From Gemmatimonadota bacterium (lineage in GTDB: Bacteria; Gemmatimonadota; Gemmatimonadetes; Longimicrobiales; Gaopeijiaceae), in contig SHZR01000002.1 in assembly GCA_009692205.1 (NCBI GenBank), positions 101,895 to 165,894 on the forward strand: DNA of 64,000 bases, in the 5' to 3' direction. The notes below the pieces were generated by a model. The model was not told the DNA's origin. It searched no databases and worked only from the letters and a program-made list of their open reading frames with translations. The position numbers were made by a program, and so were the translations under genes. Of the stretch, positions 26,451 to 34,434 are shown one piece after another (within the stretch, counting starts at the first letter, position 1; each line of letters opens with the position of its first letter).

Positions 26451-26820
26451 GGTATGGTTGCGTCCGCGGCCGAGCGTGATCGGCTTGTCGTTGATGTAGA
26501 AGTTTCCCGCGGCGTCCCAGACGTGGTACATGGTCAGGGTGGCTGCGGGCACATGGCCGCCCAATGAGCCCTCGAAGTGACTGCCGACACATCGCTCGGG
26601 GCCGTAGTCCGCATGTGAGAGGGTGCGGTCGACATGTTGCAGTGCGTACGTGGCGGACACGTGCGTTGCCGGCCTTGGTGATCGCACCCATGCGTCGTCG
26701 GTCCCCGGAGGAGTGTTCGCTTGGGACGAGGCCGACGTAGGCCATGAGATCTCGTGGAGGAGATCGTGGGCGACATCGCGGACGAATACGACGTCATTGC
26801 TCGAGGTGATCGCCGTCGAC
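26440..26820 (-). pseudogene. IS110-family transposase remnant
   Basis: The minus frame near 26745 reads MAYVGLVPSEHSSGDRRR, then GAITKAGNARVRH, the conserved C-terminal (transposase_20) segment of IS110/IS116 transposases. Upstream the same similarity is in another frame and is broken by a stop, and downstream the frame shifts again after RHVRTA. No DEDD catalytic domain or element ends were found. This is a decayed fragment, probably less than a quarter of the original gene. Confidence 0.75.
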
Positions 26821-26956
26821 GGCCGGCGCGTGGCAGCCCTGAGAGTGCATTGGGCGCCGACTCCCGAGGGAGAAGGCGCGGAAGGCGCGGTGGCGGAGTA
26901 GACCCTCAGCGTCGACGTTTCCGGGAGCGGCTCTACTAGCCCCGCCTCACGTGGGA

Positions 26957-27067
26957 TCACTCACCAGGCCGCTCCTTGTACGTCAGGACCTTGTAGAAGC
27001 ACCAGCCCGTGAGGCCCCAGACGAAGACCAGGGACACTGTCAGGAAAATCCAGCCGAGAGGCGTCAT
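26957..27067 (-). CDS. MetS-like small subunit of NSS transporter (36 residues)
   Basis: An ATG at 27067 opens a 36-residue frame ending at 26957. It starts MTPLGWIFLTVSLVFVWG and continues through one membrane helix to a short charged tail (YKERPGE). It begins 12 bases after the end of a sodium:neurotransmitter-symporter gene on the same strand. Size, single helix and position match the MetS-type small subunits that accompany MetP methionine/alanine transporters. Function is inferred from position. Confidence 0.65.
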   Translation of the reverse strand: MTPLGWIFLTVSLVFVWGLTGWCFYKVLTYKERPGE

Positions 27068-27079
27068 GGTCGTAGCTCC

Positions 27080-28678
27080 TCAGTCCGCGGGCGGATGGCG
27101 GCCGTCGATGTCGAGTCCCGCCGCCGCCCAGCGTTTGGCGCCGATGCGCGTGCAGACCACGAGCAGCACCGTGGTCGCCAAGATCAGCGCCACGGCCCCC
27201 TGCCTGAGCGGCTCCTCCGCGACCGATCGGATCCAGGCCGGGAGGTTGTTCACGCTGAAGAAGGCGAAGATGACGATCAGGTAGGTCGGCGTGACGTACT
27301 TCATGATGAAGCGATAGACGGGGGGAATCCGGATGTGGGCCCCTTGGTGCGCCTCCGCGAAGCCCTTGTCGACACCCCAAACCCAGCTGAAGAGGATGAT
27401 CTGCACCATCGCCAGCACGAAGATCAGGAACGTGCCAACCCACTCGTCAATCGTCGACCAGAAGATGCCGCCCTCGGAGTAGTACATGACCAGGAACGAG
27501 CCCACGATGCAGACGGACACCATCAAGAGCGTCGCCGCCCTGCGGCTCCATCCCAGCGACTCCTCAAAGAACGCCAGGCTCGGCTGATACATCGAGATCG
27601 AGCTGGTGATGGCTGCCAGGAAGAGCATAAAGAAGAACACGGCACCGATGAAGTTCCCGAACGCGCCCATATGAGCAAACACCACGGGCAGCGTCGTGAA
27701 GCCGAGACCGAACGTGCCGCCCTGCACCGCACCGACCATGTTGGCCGCGCCGAGGAAGATGAACGCGGCGGTGACGGTGATCAGGCCGCCGAACCCGACC
27801 TCGAACAGCTCGTTGGTCGCCGAGGCGGTGAGGCCGGCGAGAACGACGTCATCTTTCTTTCGCACATAGGACGCGTAGTTGATGATCACGCCGAAACCAA
27901 CTGAAAGACTGAAGAAGATCTGGCCGGCCGCGGCCAGCCACGTCTGCGCGTTGCCGAGCGCCGAGAAGTCGGGATTCCACATGTACCCGAGGCCGTTGAC
28001 CACATTCTGTTCGGGCAGAGAAGGGTCGGGGGTGCCCAAAGTGAGCACGCGCACGAGCACGATGAGGGCGCAAACTGCCATGGCCGGCATCGCCCAGCTG
28101 ACGAACTTCTCGATCCCCCTGGAGATCCCGCGGAAGACCAGCCAGATGTTCACCGCGAAGGCGAGTACCCAGAAGATGAACGTCTCGAAAGTCCCGCCGG
28201 TCATGATGCCGTTCGCGGCGCGCCCGGTCATGTCGCTGTAAACCTGCGTCGCGAGCGCCGTCTGCTCTGCGATCGGCGCGGCGACATCGATGCCGATCCC
28301 GCCCGTGGCGAAGCTCCAGAAGTAGGCCAGACACCAGGCCTCGATGTACGTGTAGTAGTACGACACCGCGAGCGGAATCAGGACTCCAAGAACGCCCAGA
28401 TAGCGACCGCCGGGGCCTCGGCCGAAGACGCCGAGAATGGAGACCGCCGAGTGGAATCCCTTGCGGCCGCCGTAGCGGCCCATGGTCCACTCGGCCCAGC
28501 CGATCGGGATCCCCACCAGCAGGAGCGCGGTGAAGTACGGGATCATGAACGCGCCGCCACCATTCGCAGCGGCCTGTCCCGGGAAGCGCAGGAAATTCCC
28601 GAGGCCGACCGCGGAGCCTGCGACCGCCAGGATCACGCCGATTCGCGTCCCCCACCGCGGGGTGTCCTGTTGCGTCAT
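27080..28678 (-). CDS. Sodium-dependent amino-acid transporter (NSS/SNF family, MetP-like)
   Basis: LeuT-fold transporters import amino acids with Na+. From the ATG at 28678 the protein has 532 residues and about 11-12 membrane helices. The family signature in helix 1 is intact: GSAVGLGNFLRFPGQAAANGGGAFMIPY. Helix 6 to 8 regions (FSLSVGFGVIINYASY) also fit. A longer frame to 28714 adds 12 residues without a better start. The tiny MetS-like gene follows directly, suggesting a methionine/alanine-type carrier. Neighbouring IS remnants on both sides mark this as a mobile-element-rich strip. Confidence 0.9.
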   Translation of the reverse strand: MTQQDTPRWGTRIGVILAVAGSAVGLGNFLRFPGQAAANGGGAFMIPYFTALLLVGIPIGWAEWTMGRYGGRKGFHSAVSILGVFGRGPGGRYLGVLGVLIPLAVSYYYTYIEAWCLAYFWSFATGGIGIDVAAPIAEQTALATQVYSDMTGRAANGIMTGGTFETFIFWVLAFAVNIWLVFRGISRGIEKFVSWAMPAMAVCALIVLVRVLTLGTPDPSLPEQNVVNGLGYMWNPDFSALGNAQTWLAAAGQIFFSLSVGFGVIINYASYVRKKDDVVLAGLTASATNELFEVGFGGLITVTAAFIFLGAANMVGAVQGGTFGLGFTTLPVVFAHMGAFGNFIGAVFFFMLFLAAITSSISMYQPSLAFFEESLGWSRRAATLLMVSVCIVGSFLVMYYSEGGIFWSTIDEWVGTFLIFVLAMVQIILFSWVWGVDKGFAEAHQGAHIRIPPVYRFIMKYVTPTYLIVIFAFFSVNNLPAWIRSVAEEPLRQGAVALILATTVLLVVCTRIGAKRWAAAGLDIDGRHPPAD

Positions 28679-28788
28679 CCAGCTTCTCCGTGAGATGGCC
28701 TGACCCCGATGCAATTGAGCGCGGAGACTAGCACTCGGACCGCCAGCGTACCAGAGTGGTCAGAACTACACTGCCGTAAGGAATCCGT

Positions 28789-29297
28789 ATGAAGCGCAGA
28801 CTAGCTCCCCTCGTGGAGAACATCACCGAGGCCGGTGTCCGGTGGGTTCAGTGTCGACGCCTCCGTACACATCGGGGGCGAGGACCGCGCGCATCGAGCG
28901 CTTCGTTCGCTACTGTGCCCGGCCCCCGTTCGCGCTCGAACGCCTGCACGCCTTCGACGGGACGGCTTCCCTCGCCTCTCCCGAGAGCCGCCTCCTCTAC
29001 CGGTTCCCCAAACCGGACGTGAACGGCCGCACCGAGATCCTGCTCACCCCACTCGAGCTGCTCGAGCGCATCGCGCGGTTCGTCCCACCCCCGGGCGTTC
29101 GCGGATCCTCGCGTTCCTCACCGACACCGGCCGCCGCCCCTCTCGCCCGCGCGCGGGCCGCCCCAGATCGAACTCCTCGCCGAGCCGTCGTCCGCGTTCG
29201 ACCCCTCCGAGGCTGAGCCGGTGCCCGGACCAACGCTTCGCGTCGGTGCCCCGAGTTCGATGAGTCGTTGCCTGAGGACTTCGACTTCGAGGCCTGA
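28789..29297 (+). pseudogene. IS91-type transposase C-terminal remnant
   Basis: Fragments in three frames resemble the end of IS91-like transposases: GFSVDASVHIGGEDR, then RIERFVRYCARPPFALERL and GRTEILLTPLELLERIARFVPPPG in another frame, then RILAFLTD, and finally AFDPSEAEPVP and [11 protein letters not shown] before a TGA at 29295-29297. At least three frameshifts separate these pieces, so the gene is dead. The HUH catalytic part is missing. Confidence 0.65.
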
Positions 29298-29554
29298 GCT
29301 CCACCGGTCGACCCCCACCTTCCCACACCCCCCGCCGCCCATCCGTGCATCGAGGCGGCCCCAGCTTCGGCGCTCCTGCGCGCAGTGCCCTCACCGAGCG
29401 CTCCACACGCCTCGACTCCCTCGCCGATTCCTTCGCAGCCGCTCGGCCCCCCTCGCGCTCAGACCGGCTTCCTCGGGTCGGCTCCCCCGTCGCCGGCTCC
29501 CCGCGTACCTTAGTTGTCGCGGGGCCCACGGCCACGCCTATCCGCAGGGAGCCG

Positions 29555-29971
29555 ATGCCGCCGTCCGACCGCAAGATCCGAGTCCTCGTCGCGAAGCCCG
29601 GCCTCGACGGGCATGATCGCGGCGCGAAGGTCATCGCGAGCGCATTCCGCGACGCCGGCTTCGAGGTCATCTACACGGGCCTGCACCAGACACCGGAGAT
29701 GATCGTCGCGGCCGCGGTCCAGGAGGACGTCGACGTCGTGGCGATGTCGGTCCTCTCCGGCGCGCACATGACGCTCTTCCCCCGCGTGAAGCTGCTTCTC
29801 GACGAGGCGGGTGCGGACCACGTGCTCCTGACCGGCGGCGGCATCATTCCCGAGGACGACGTGCAGGCGCTCGAGGCCAAGGGTGTCGGGAGGCTGTTCG
29901 GGCCGGGTACCACGACGACGACGGCGATCCAGTACATCAGGGAGTGGTTCGCCCGGCAGGAGGTGTCGTGA
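29555..29971 (+). CDS. B12-binding small subunit of acyl-CoA mutase
   Basis: A 138-residue cobalamin-binding domain that pairs with the mutase large subunit encoded 5 kb upstream. The DxHxxG motif is DGHDRG at 18-23, with His20 as the lower cobalt ligand; SVLSGAH and [11 protein letters not shown] complete the B12 pocket. The ATG at 29555 follows GCAGGGAG and starts right before the domain; the longer open frame to 29345 is C-rich non-coding sequence. Separate small subunits of this size occur in isobutyryl-CoA mutase and in split methylmalonyl-CoA mutases. Confidence 0.93.
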   Translation: MPPSDRKIRVLVAKPGLDGHDRGAKVIASAFRDAGFEVIYTGLHQTPEMIVAAAVQEDVDVVAMSVLSGAHMTLFPRVKLLLDEAGADHVLLTGGGIIPEDDVQALEAKGVGRLFGPGTTTTTAIQYIREWFARQEVS

Positions 29972-29993
29972 GGTTCCCCCGGCCCGGCGCGCG

Positions 29994-31634
29994 TTGAGCA
30001 CCCGGGCGGCGAGCGGCTCCCCGGGTAGGCTCGGGGCGCTCTCGAGCGAGCTCAAGGAGCTGCGCGAGCGCCTGCGTGCGGGCGGGGGCCAAGAGCGCGT
30101 CGAGCGCCAGCACGCGCAGGGAAAACTGACGGCGCGCGAGCGGGTCGCCCTCCTGCTCGACCCGGGCGAGCCTTCGTTCGAGATCGGGCTGCTCATGGCT
30201 CACGATCTCTACGACGGACAGGCGCCCAGCGCGGGTGTGGTGACCTGCGTCGGCCGCATCGCGGGGCGTGAGGCCGTGGTGGTGGCCAACGACGCGACCG
30301 TGAAGGCGGGCTCGTGGTGGCCGGAGACGATCAGGAAGATCCTGCGCGCGCAGGAGGTCGCCATGCGCTGCCGCGTGCCGATCGTCTACTTGGTAGACTC
30401 GGCGGGCGTGAACCTGCCCTACCAGGGCGGAGTCTTCCCGGGGCAGTACGGTGCGGCGCGCATCTTCTACTACAACTCGGTGATGCGCCGCTATCTGCGG
30501 ATCCCGCAGTTCGCGGCGGTCATGGGCCCTTGCATCGCCGGAGGAGCCTATCTGCCCGCGCTCTCGGACGTGATCCTGATGGTCGAGGGCACCTCGTTCA
30601 TGGGGCTCGGGGGCCCGAACCTCGTCAAGGGCGCGACCGGTCAGGTCGTCGAGGCCGAGGAGCTCGGCGGCGCTCACGTCCACACCGAGGTGAGCGCGGT
30701 CGCTCACTACCTGGTCGCGAACGACCGCGCGTGCCTCGAGCGCCTGCGGCAGCTCGTCTCCGAGTTGCCGTCGACCCCTCGGACGGCGGACCGAGTCGCC
30801 ACCCCGCCGACGCGCCTCGCGTACGACCTCTACGACCTGCTTCCCGACAACCACCGCCAGCCCTACGACATGCGCGCGGTGCTGGAGTGCATTCTCGACG
30901 GCGACGCTCTCGACGAGTTCCAGCCCGATCACGCGCCCGAGATGATCTGCGCGACGGGGTACCTCGACGGCATCGCGGTGGGCGTCATTGCCAACGCGCG
31001 CGGCATGTTCAAGAGCCCGCGCGGCGGACCGCCCCACTTCGGCGGCATCGTCTACGCCGAGAGCGCTCGCAAAGTCGCGTACTTCATCGAGACCATGGAC
31101 CGGCATCGCACACCGCTACTGTTCGTCCAGGACGTGTCGGGGTTCATGGTCGGCCCGGAGGCGGAGCACTCGGGCATCATTCGCGCGGGCGCGGAGTTCG
31201 TCGAAGCGATGGCGACGGCGGCGGTCCCCAAGCTCGTGGTGACGCTGAACCACGCATCCGGCGCAGGCTACTATGCGATGGCGGGCCAGGGCTTCGACCC
31301 GGACTTCATCGTCTCGCTGCCGACCGGCCGCATGGGGGTGATGGAGGGCGAGAGCGCGGTGATGGCGCTGTTCAGCGCGCAACTCGACAAGCTCAAGGAG
31401 CTGGGCGTGCCTGTCGACGAGGAGCTCGCGGGCAAGATGGACGAGGTCCGCGCCGACTACGAAAAGCAGCTGGACGCTCGCCACGCCGCCGCGCGAGGGT
31501 TCGTGGACGACGTGCTCCTCCCCGAGGAGCTCCGGCCCGTGCTCGCGCTCTTGCTGCGGACGGCGCTGCGGAATCCCGGCCCCCACATCGGCCCGTTCCA
31601 GCTTCCGCCCCACCTGTTGGAGGGGCCGGCATGA
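29994..31634 (+). CDS. Acyl-CoA carboxylase, carboxyltransferase (beta) subunit
   Basis: This subunit moves a carboxyl group from biotin to an acyl-CoA. The protein has 546 residues with both halves of the carboxyltransferase fold: N part with KLTARERVALLLDPG, VANDATVKAGSWWPET and GPCIAGGAYLPALSD; C part with NARGMFKSPRG, FVQDVSGFMVGPEAE and NHASGAGYYAMAGQGF. It looks closest to methylcrotonyl-/geranyl-CoA carboxylases rather than propionyl-CoA carboxylase, by eye. The start is probably TTG 29994. No biotin carboxylase subunit is in the window. Its stop overlaps the next ATG. Confidence 0.9.
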   Translation: MSTRAASGSPGRLGALSSELKELRERLRAGGGQERVERQHAQGKLTARERVALLLDPGEPSFEIGLLMAHDLYDGQAPSAGVVTCVGRIAGREAVVVANDATVKAGSWWPETIRKILRAQEVAMRCRVPIVYLVDSAGVNLPYQGGVFPGQYGAARIFYYNSVMRRYLRIPQFAAVMGPCIAGGAYLPALSDVILMVEGTSFMGLGGPNLVKGATGQVVEAEELGGAHVHTEVSAVAHYLVANDRACLERLRQLVSELPSTPRTADRVATPPTRLAYDLYDLLPDNHRQPYDMRAVLECILDGDALDEFQPDHAPEMICATGYLDGIAVGVIANARGMFKSPRGGPPHFGGIVYAESARKVAYFIETMDRHRTPLLFVQDVSGFMVGPEAEHSGIIRAGAEFVEAMATAAVPKLVVTLNHASGAGYYAMAGQGFDPDFIVSLPTGRMGVMEGESAVMALFSAQLDKLKELGVPVDEELAGKMDEVRADYEKQLDARHAAARGFVDDVLLPEELRPVLALLLRTALRNPGPHIGPFQLPPHLLEGPA

Positions 31635-32062
31635 GCCGGAAGCGCACGGTGCGTGTGGCGAGCGGGCAGGGCTTCTGGGGCGACGAGCTCGAGGCGTCCG
31701 TTCGCCAGGTCGAGGGAGGGCCGATCGACTACCGCATGCTCGACTACCTCGCCGAAGTCACCATGTCGATCTTGCGCAAGCAGAAGTCCAAGGATCCGAG
31801 CGCGGGATACGCGCGCGATTTCGTAACGCTCATGGAGCGCATCTTGGCGACGTGTGTCGAGCGCCGGATCCGCGTGGTCAGCAACGCCGGTGGCGTGAAC
31901 CCCGAGGGGTGCGCGCAGGCGCTCATCTCGTGGCGCTCGTGCACGGTCGTGCGCTCGCAGGTGGCTGCGGCCTCGCGACGGCGTGCGACCTCGTGCTCGC
32001 GCGCGCGGACGCCGAGTTCGGCTACCCGGAGGTCCACCTCGGCTTCGTGCCCGCCCTCGTGA
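31631..32062 (+). pseudogene. AtuA-like (DUF1446) N-terminal fragment, truncated
   Basis: From the ATG at 31631 about 97 codons match the start of AtuA-family proteins (VRVASGQGFWGDELEASV, PIDYRMLDYLAEVTMSIL, RIRVVSNAGGVNPEGCAQA). AtuA is linked to acyclic terpene and branched acyl-CoA breakdown and is normally several hundred residues. At about 31915 the family similarity stops; the remaining 46 codons read an enoyl-CoA hydratase sequence in the wrong frame, up to the TGA at 32060-32062. The gene has lost most of its length at a joint with the next fragment. Confidence 0.75.
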
Positions 32063-32406
32063 TGACGATCCTCCGGCGTAAGGTGGGGGAGGGAAGGGCC
32101 TTCGAACTCACGGCGCTCGGCGCGCGCCATGGGGCCGAGGAGGCGCGCATGCTCGGACTCGTGAACCGCGTATTTCCCGCGGACACGTTCGACGCCGAGG
32201 CCGAGCGCGTCGTCGTCGATCTGGCTTCGCGACCGGCAGGGGCCGTGTCGCTCACCAAGCATCTTCTCTACGAGCTCGACGGGATGACCTTCGAGCGCGG
32301 TCTCGAGCGTGCCGCCGAGGTGAATGCGGTCGCGCGCGCGTCCGAGGAGTGCCGGACGGGCGTGCGCCGCTTCCTGGACAAACAAGCACGGAACGAACGC
32401 CCATGA
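31918..32406 (+). pseudogene. Enoyl-CoA hydratase C-terminal fragment, start missing
   Basis: In a different frame from the AtuA piece, about 163 residues match a crotonase from the second strand of its oxyanion site onward: LVALVHGRALAGGCGLATACDLVLA, then EFGYPEVHLGFVPA with the catalytic-side Glu, and SLTKHLLY near the end. About 95 N-terminal residues of a normal ~260-residue hydratase are absent and no start codon is available, so this is unlikely to make a working enzyme. Its stop overlaps the next ATG (ATGA), showing the original operon spacing. Confidence 0.75.
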
Positions 32407-32621
32407 GCCTCCTCCTCGACCGCCAACGGTGCCCCAGCCGGTACCTGGCGTGGAAGATCCGCATCTTCAGCGTAGCCGCCGTGGTGGCGCTGGTCGGGAT
32501 GTACCTCAATAACCCCTGGATCACCGGCGCGGCGTTGGTCCTGCTGTTCGTCGGCATGATGCTTCGGTTCCTGCCGGAGCCCACGGCGTCCAAGGACTCG
32601 AGCCCGAGCGACCCAGGCTAG
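32403..32621 (+). CDS. Small two-helix membrane protein, unknown
   Basis: The ATG at 32403 overlaps the stop of the hydratase fragment and gives 72 residues. Two hydrophobic segments, [14 protein letters not shown] and [15 protein letters not shown], are separated by a short NNPW turn, with a charged N terminus ([16 protein letters not shown]) and a Ser/Pro-rich tail. No family is recognised. It was probably co-transcribed with the acyl-CoA genes. Confidence 0.6.
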   Translation: MSLLLDRQRCPSRYLAWKIRIFSVAAVVALVGMYLNNPWITGAALVLLFVGMMLRFLPEPTASKDSSPSDPG

Positions 32622-32697
32622 AGCGACCCGGGATAGCGCCACCTCGGCGCGCCCGTTTCGCCATCGCCTCGCCCCGCCTTGCGCGGCAGCGTGTCGG

Positions 32698-33720
32698 GTG
32701 ACCGTAGATCCCGTCGCGCTGCTCGAGCGCCACCTCGGCTACCGGGCCTTCCGACCCGGTCAGGAGGAGCTCGTGCGCGCCGTCCTCGCCGGGCGCGATG
32801 CCCTCGGCATCCTCCCCACGGGCGGTGGCAAGAGCGTCTGCTACCAAGTGCCCGCGCTCGCCCTCGGCGGGTTCGGGCTCACCGAGGCGGGCGCGGGCTC
32901 CGACGCGTCCGGCACGCGCACGCGAGCGCAGCGCGTGGACGGCGGATACCGCCTGAGCGGGGCCAAGGTGTTCGTCATCAACGCCGGGGTCGGCGAGATC
33001 TTCGTGGTCACCGCCGTGACCGAGCCGGACACCGGCACGCACGGCATCACGAGCTTCATCGTCTGCAAGCCGACCGTGGGCTTGGACCAGGCTGCGGCGG
33101 TGGGATTCGGCCACCGCGCGGACCTGCCGTTCGCCCAAGGCCTTCGCGCGGGGGAGAAGGAGGACAAGATGGGATGGCGGGCCTCCGACACACGGGAGCT
33201 GATCCTGGAAGACGTGTTCGTCCCCGACGAGCAGCGCCTCGGCGAGGAGGGCCACGGCTTCTCGAACTTCATGAAGACCCTCGACGCCGGGCGCATCGGG
33301 ATCGCCGCGCTGTCCTTGGGATTGGCGGAGGGCGCTCTGCACATTGCCGCGCGCTACGCGGGGACGCGCCACCAATTCGGGCACCCCGTCTGGGACTTCC
33401 AGCCGGTCCAGTTCCGGCTCGCGGACCTGGCCACCGACGTCGAGGCGGCCCGCCACCTGACATACCACGCGGCCTGGCTCAAGGACCGCGGGGCCCCCTA
33501 CTCCAAGCAGGCCGCCATGGCCAAGCTGTTCTGCTCGGAACTGGCCATGCGAGCGACGCTCGGTGCCATCCAGGTCATGGGCGCTGCGGGGTACACGAGT
33601 GACCACCCGGTCGAGCGCATGATGCGAGACGCCAAGATCTGCGAGATCGGGGAGGGCACCAACGAGATCCAGCGGCTCGTCATCGCCCGCCATCTGGCAG
33701 CGGAGCTGGTGCTCAGGTAG
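32698..33720 (+). CDS. Chimeric ORF: RecQ helicase start fused to acyl-CoA dehydrogenase
   Basis: The GTG at 32698 opens a 340-residue frame. Residues 1-55 are the beginning of a RecQ helicase, including [19 protein letters not shown] and the Walker A motif TGGGKS (41-46). From residue ~57 the sequence is the middle and end of an acyl-CoA dehydrogenase: [44 protein letters not shown] and EGTNEIQRL with the catalytic Glu at 319. The dehydrogenase has lost its N-terminal helical domain (~120 residues) and RecQ nearly everything. The joint at about 32863 is in frame. Neither activity is likely to survive; a real fusion function is not supported. Confidence 0.85.
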   Translation: MTVDPVALLERHLGYRAFRPGQEELVRAVLAGRDALGILPTGGGKSVCYQVPALALGGFGLTEAGAGSDASGTRTRAQRVDGGYRLSGAKVFVINAGVGEIFVVTAVTEPDTGTHGITSFIVCKPTVGLDQAAAVGFGHRADLPFAQGLRAGEKEDKMGWRASDTRELILEDVFVPDEQRLGEEGHGFSNFMKTLDAGRIGIAALSLGLAEGALHIAARYAGTRHQFGHPVWDFQPVQFRLADLATDVEAARHLTYHAAWLKDRGAPYSKQAAMAKLFCSELAMRATLGAIQVMGAAGYTSDHPVERMMRDAKICEIGEGTNEIQRLVIARHLAAELVLR

Positions 33721-33759
33721 ACTGGCGCCGCGGAACCTGGAAGGACGGAGGCCAAGTTC

Positions 33760-34167
33760 GTGACTCCACGAGTGCGCGCCGGAATCGCTCTGGTCCTCGC
33801 GACCCTTCATCTCAGCGGATGTAGCTCCTGGCGGCCGGCCAGCACCGGGGATCTGCGTGGGGTGATCGCCCGTGAGTCGCGGCAGGGCCGTATCCGGATC
33901 ACGAGGATCGCGCCGCGTTTCGGGGACGGTCGTTTCGAGCTCAGACGGCCCGAGATGCGAGGGGACACAATCGTGGATAGCTCGACGGTCATTCCAATCT
34001 CGGACATCCCGGAAGTCGAGACCCGGCACTTCAGCGCGGGGAGGACGCTAGCGCTGATCGTGGGCGTGCCGGTCGTCATCATCGCTGCACTGGCCGCGTC
34101 GTTCGCGATCGGGTGTTCTTCCCCCGATTCCCGATGTGGCGACTTCACCGGGGCCCCTGGGTCATGA
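33760..34167 (+). CDS. Putative lipoprotein with one late membrane segment, unknown
   Basis: A GTG start gives 135 residues. The signal peptide ends in the lipobox LSGC (Cys21), so the protein should be lipid-anchored after export. A small beta-rich domain follows (RIRITRIAPRFGDGRFELR, TVIPISDIPEVETRHF), then a hydrophobic stretch (about 92-115). The same layout, a strand domain ending in a DEI/DIP-x-(T/V)-E pattern then a membrane helix, appears in the exported protein at 59848, so the two may be distant relatives. Function unknown. Confidence 0.65.
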   Translation: MTPRVRAGIALVLATLHLSGCSSWRPASTGDLRGVIARESRQGRIRITRIAPRFGDGRFELRRPEMRGDTIVDSSTVIPISDIPEVETRHFSAGRTLALIVGVPVVIIAALAASFAIGCSSPDSRCGDFTGAPGS

Positions 34168-34434
34168 GCTGGGTGTTCCTGCTAGCGCTCGGGTAGACGC
34201 CCCGGGGAACCCGGAAGGGGCGCCGAACCTATACCTTCTGCATTACGTCGTACCGTGGCGGTTGGCGGTGCGCGTCCAAACGATCAGCGCGGACGCCGCC
34301 GCACCGCACCCGGAACGCCGGAGGCCTGGTGGTCGCCGGGCCTGTCGCATCCGCCGTCGGCGGAGGGGCAGGCTCGGGAAGCGCCCGGTGCCGGTTCGGG
34401 TCGAGCGGCTCGACCACACCTATCGGAGACTGAT

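Noticed and set aside
32698..33720. RecQ-dehydrogenase fusion as a genuine bifunctional enzyme
   Set aside because: Both parents lack most of their essential domains: RecQ keeps only Walker A and the dehydrogenase lacks its N-terminal FAD/substrate domain.
34255..34434. Upstream extension of rng by 60 codons
   Set aside because: The conserved RNase G start RREILVSATPQE begins at TTG 34435; the added part is basic, Gly/Pro-rich and lacks similarity.
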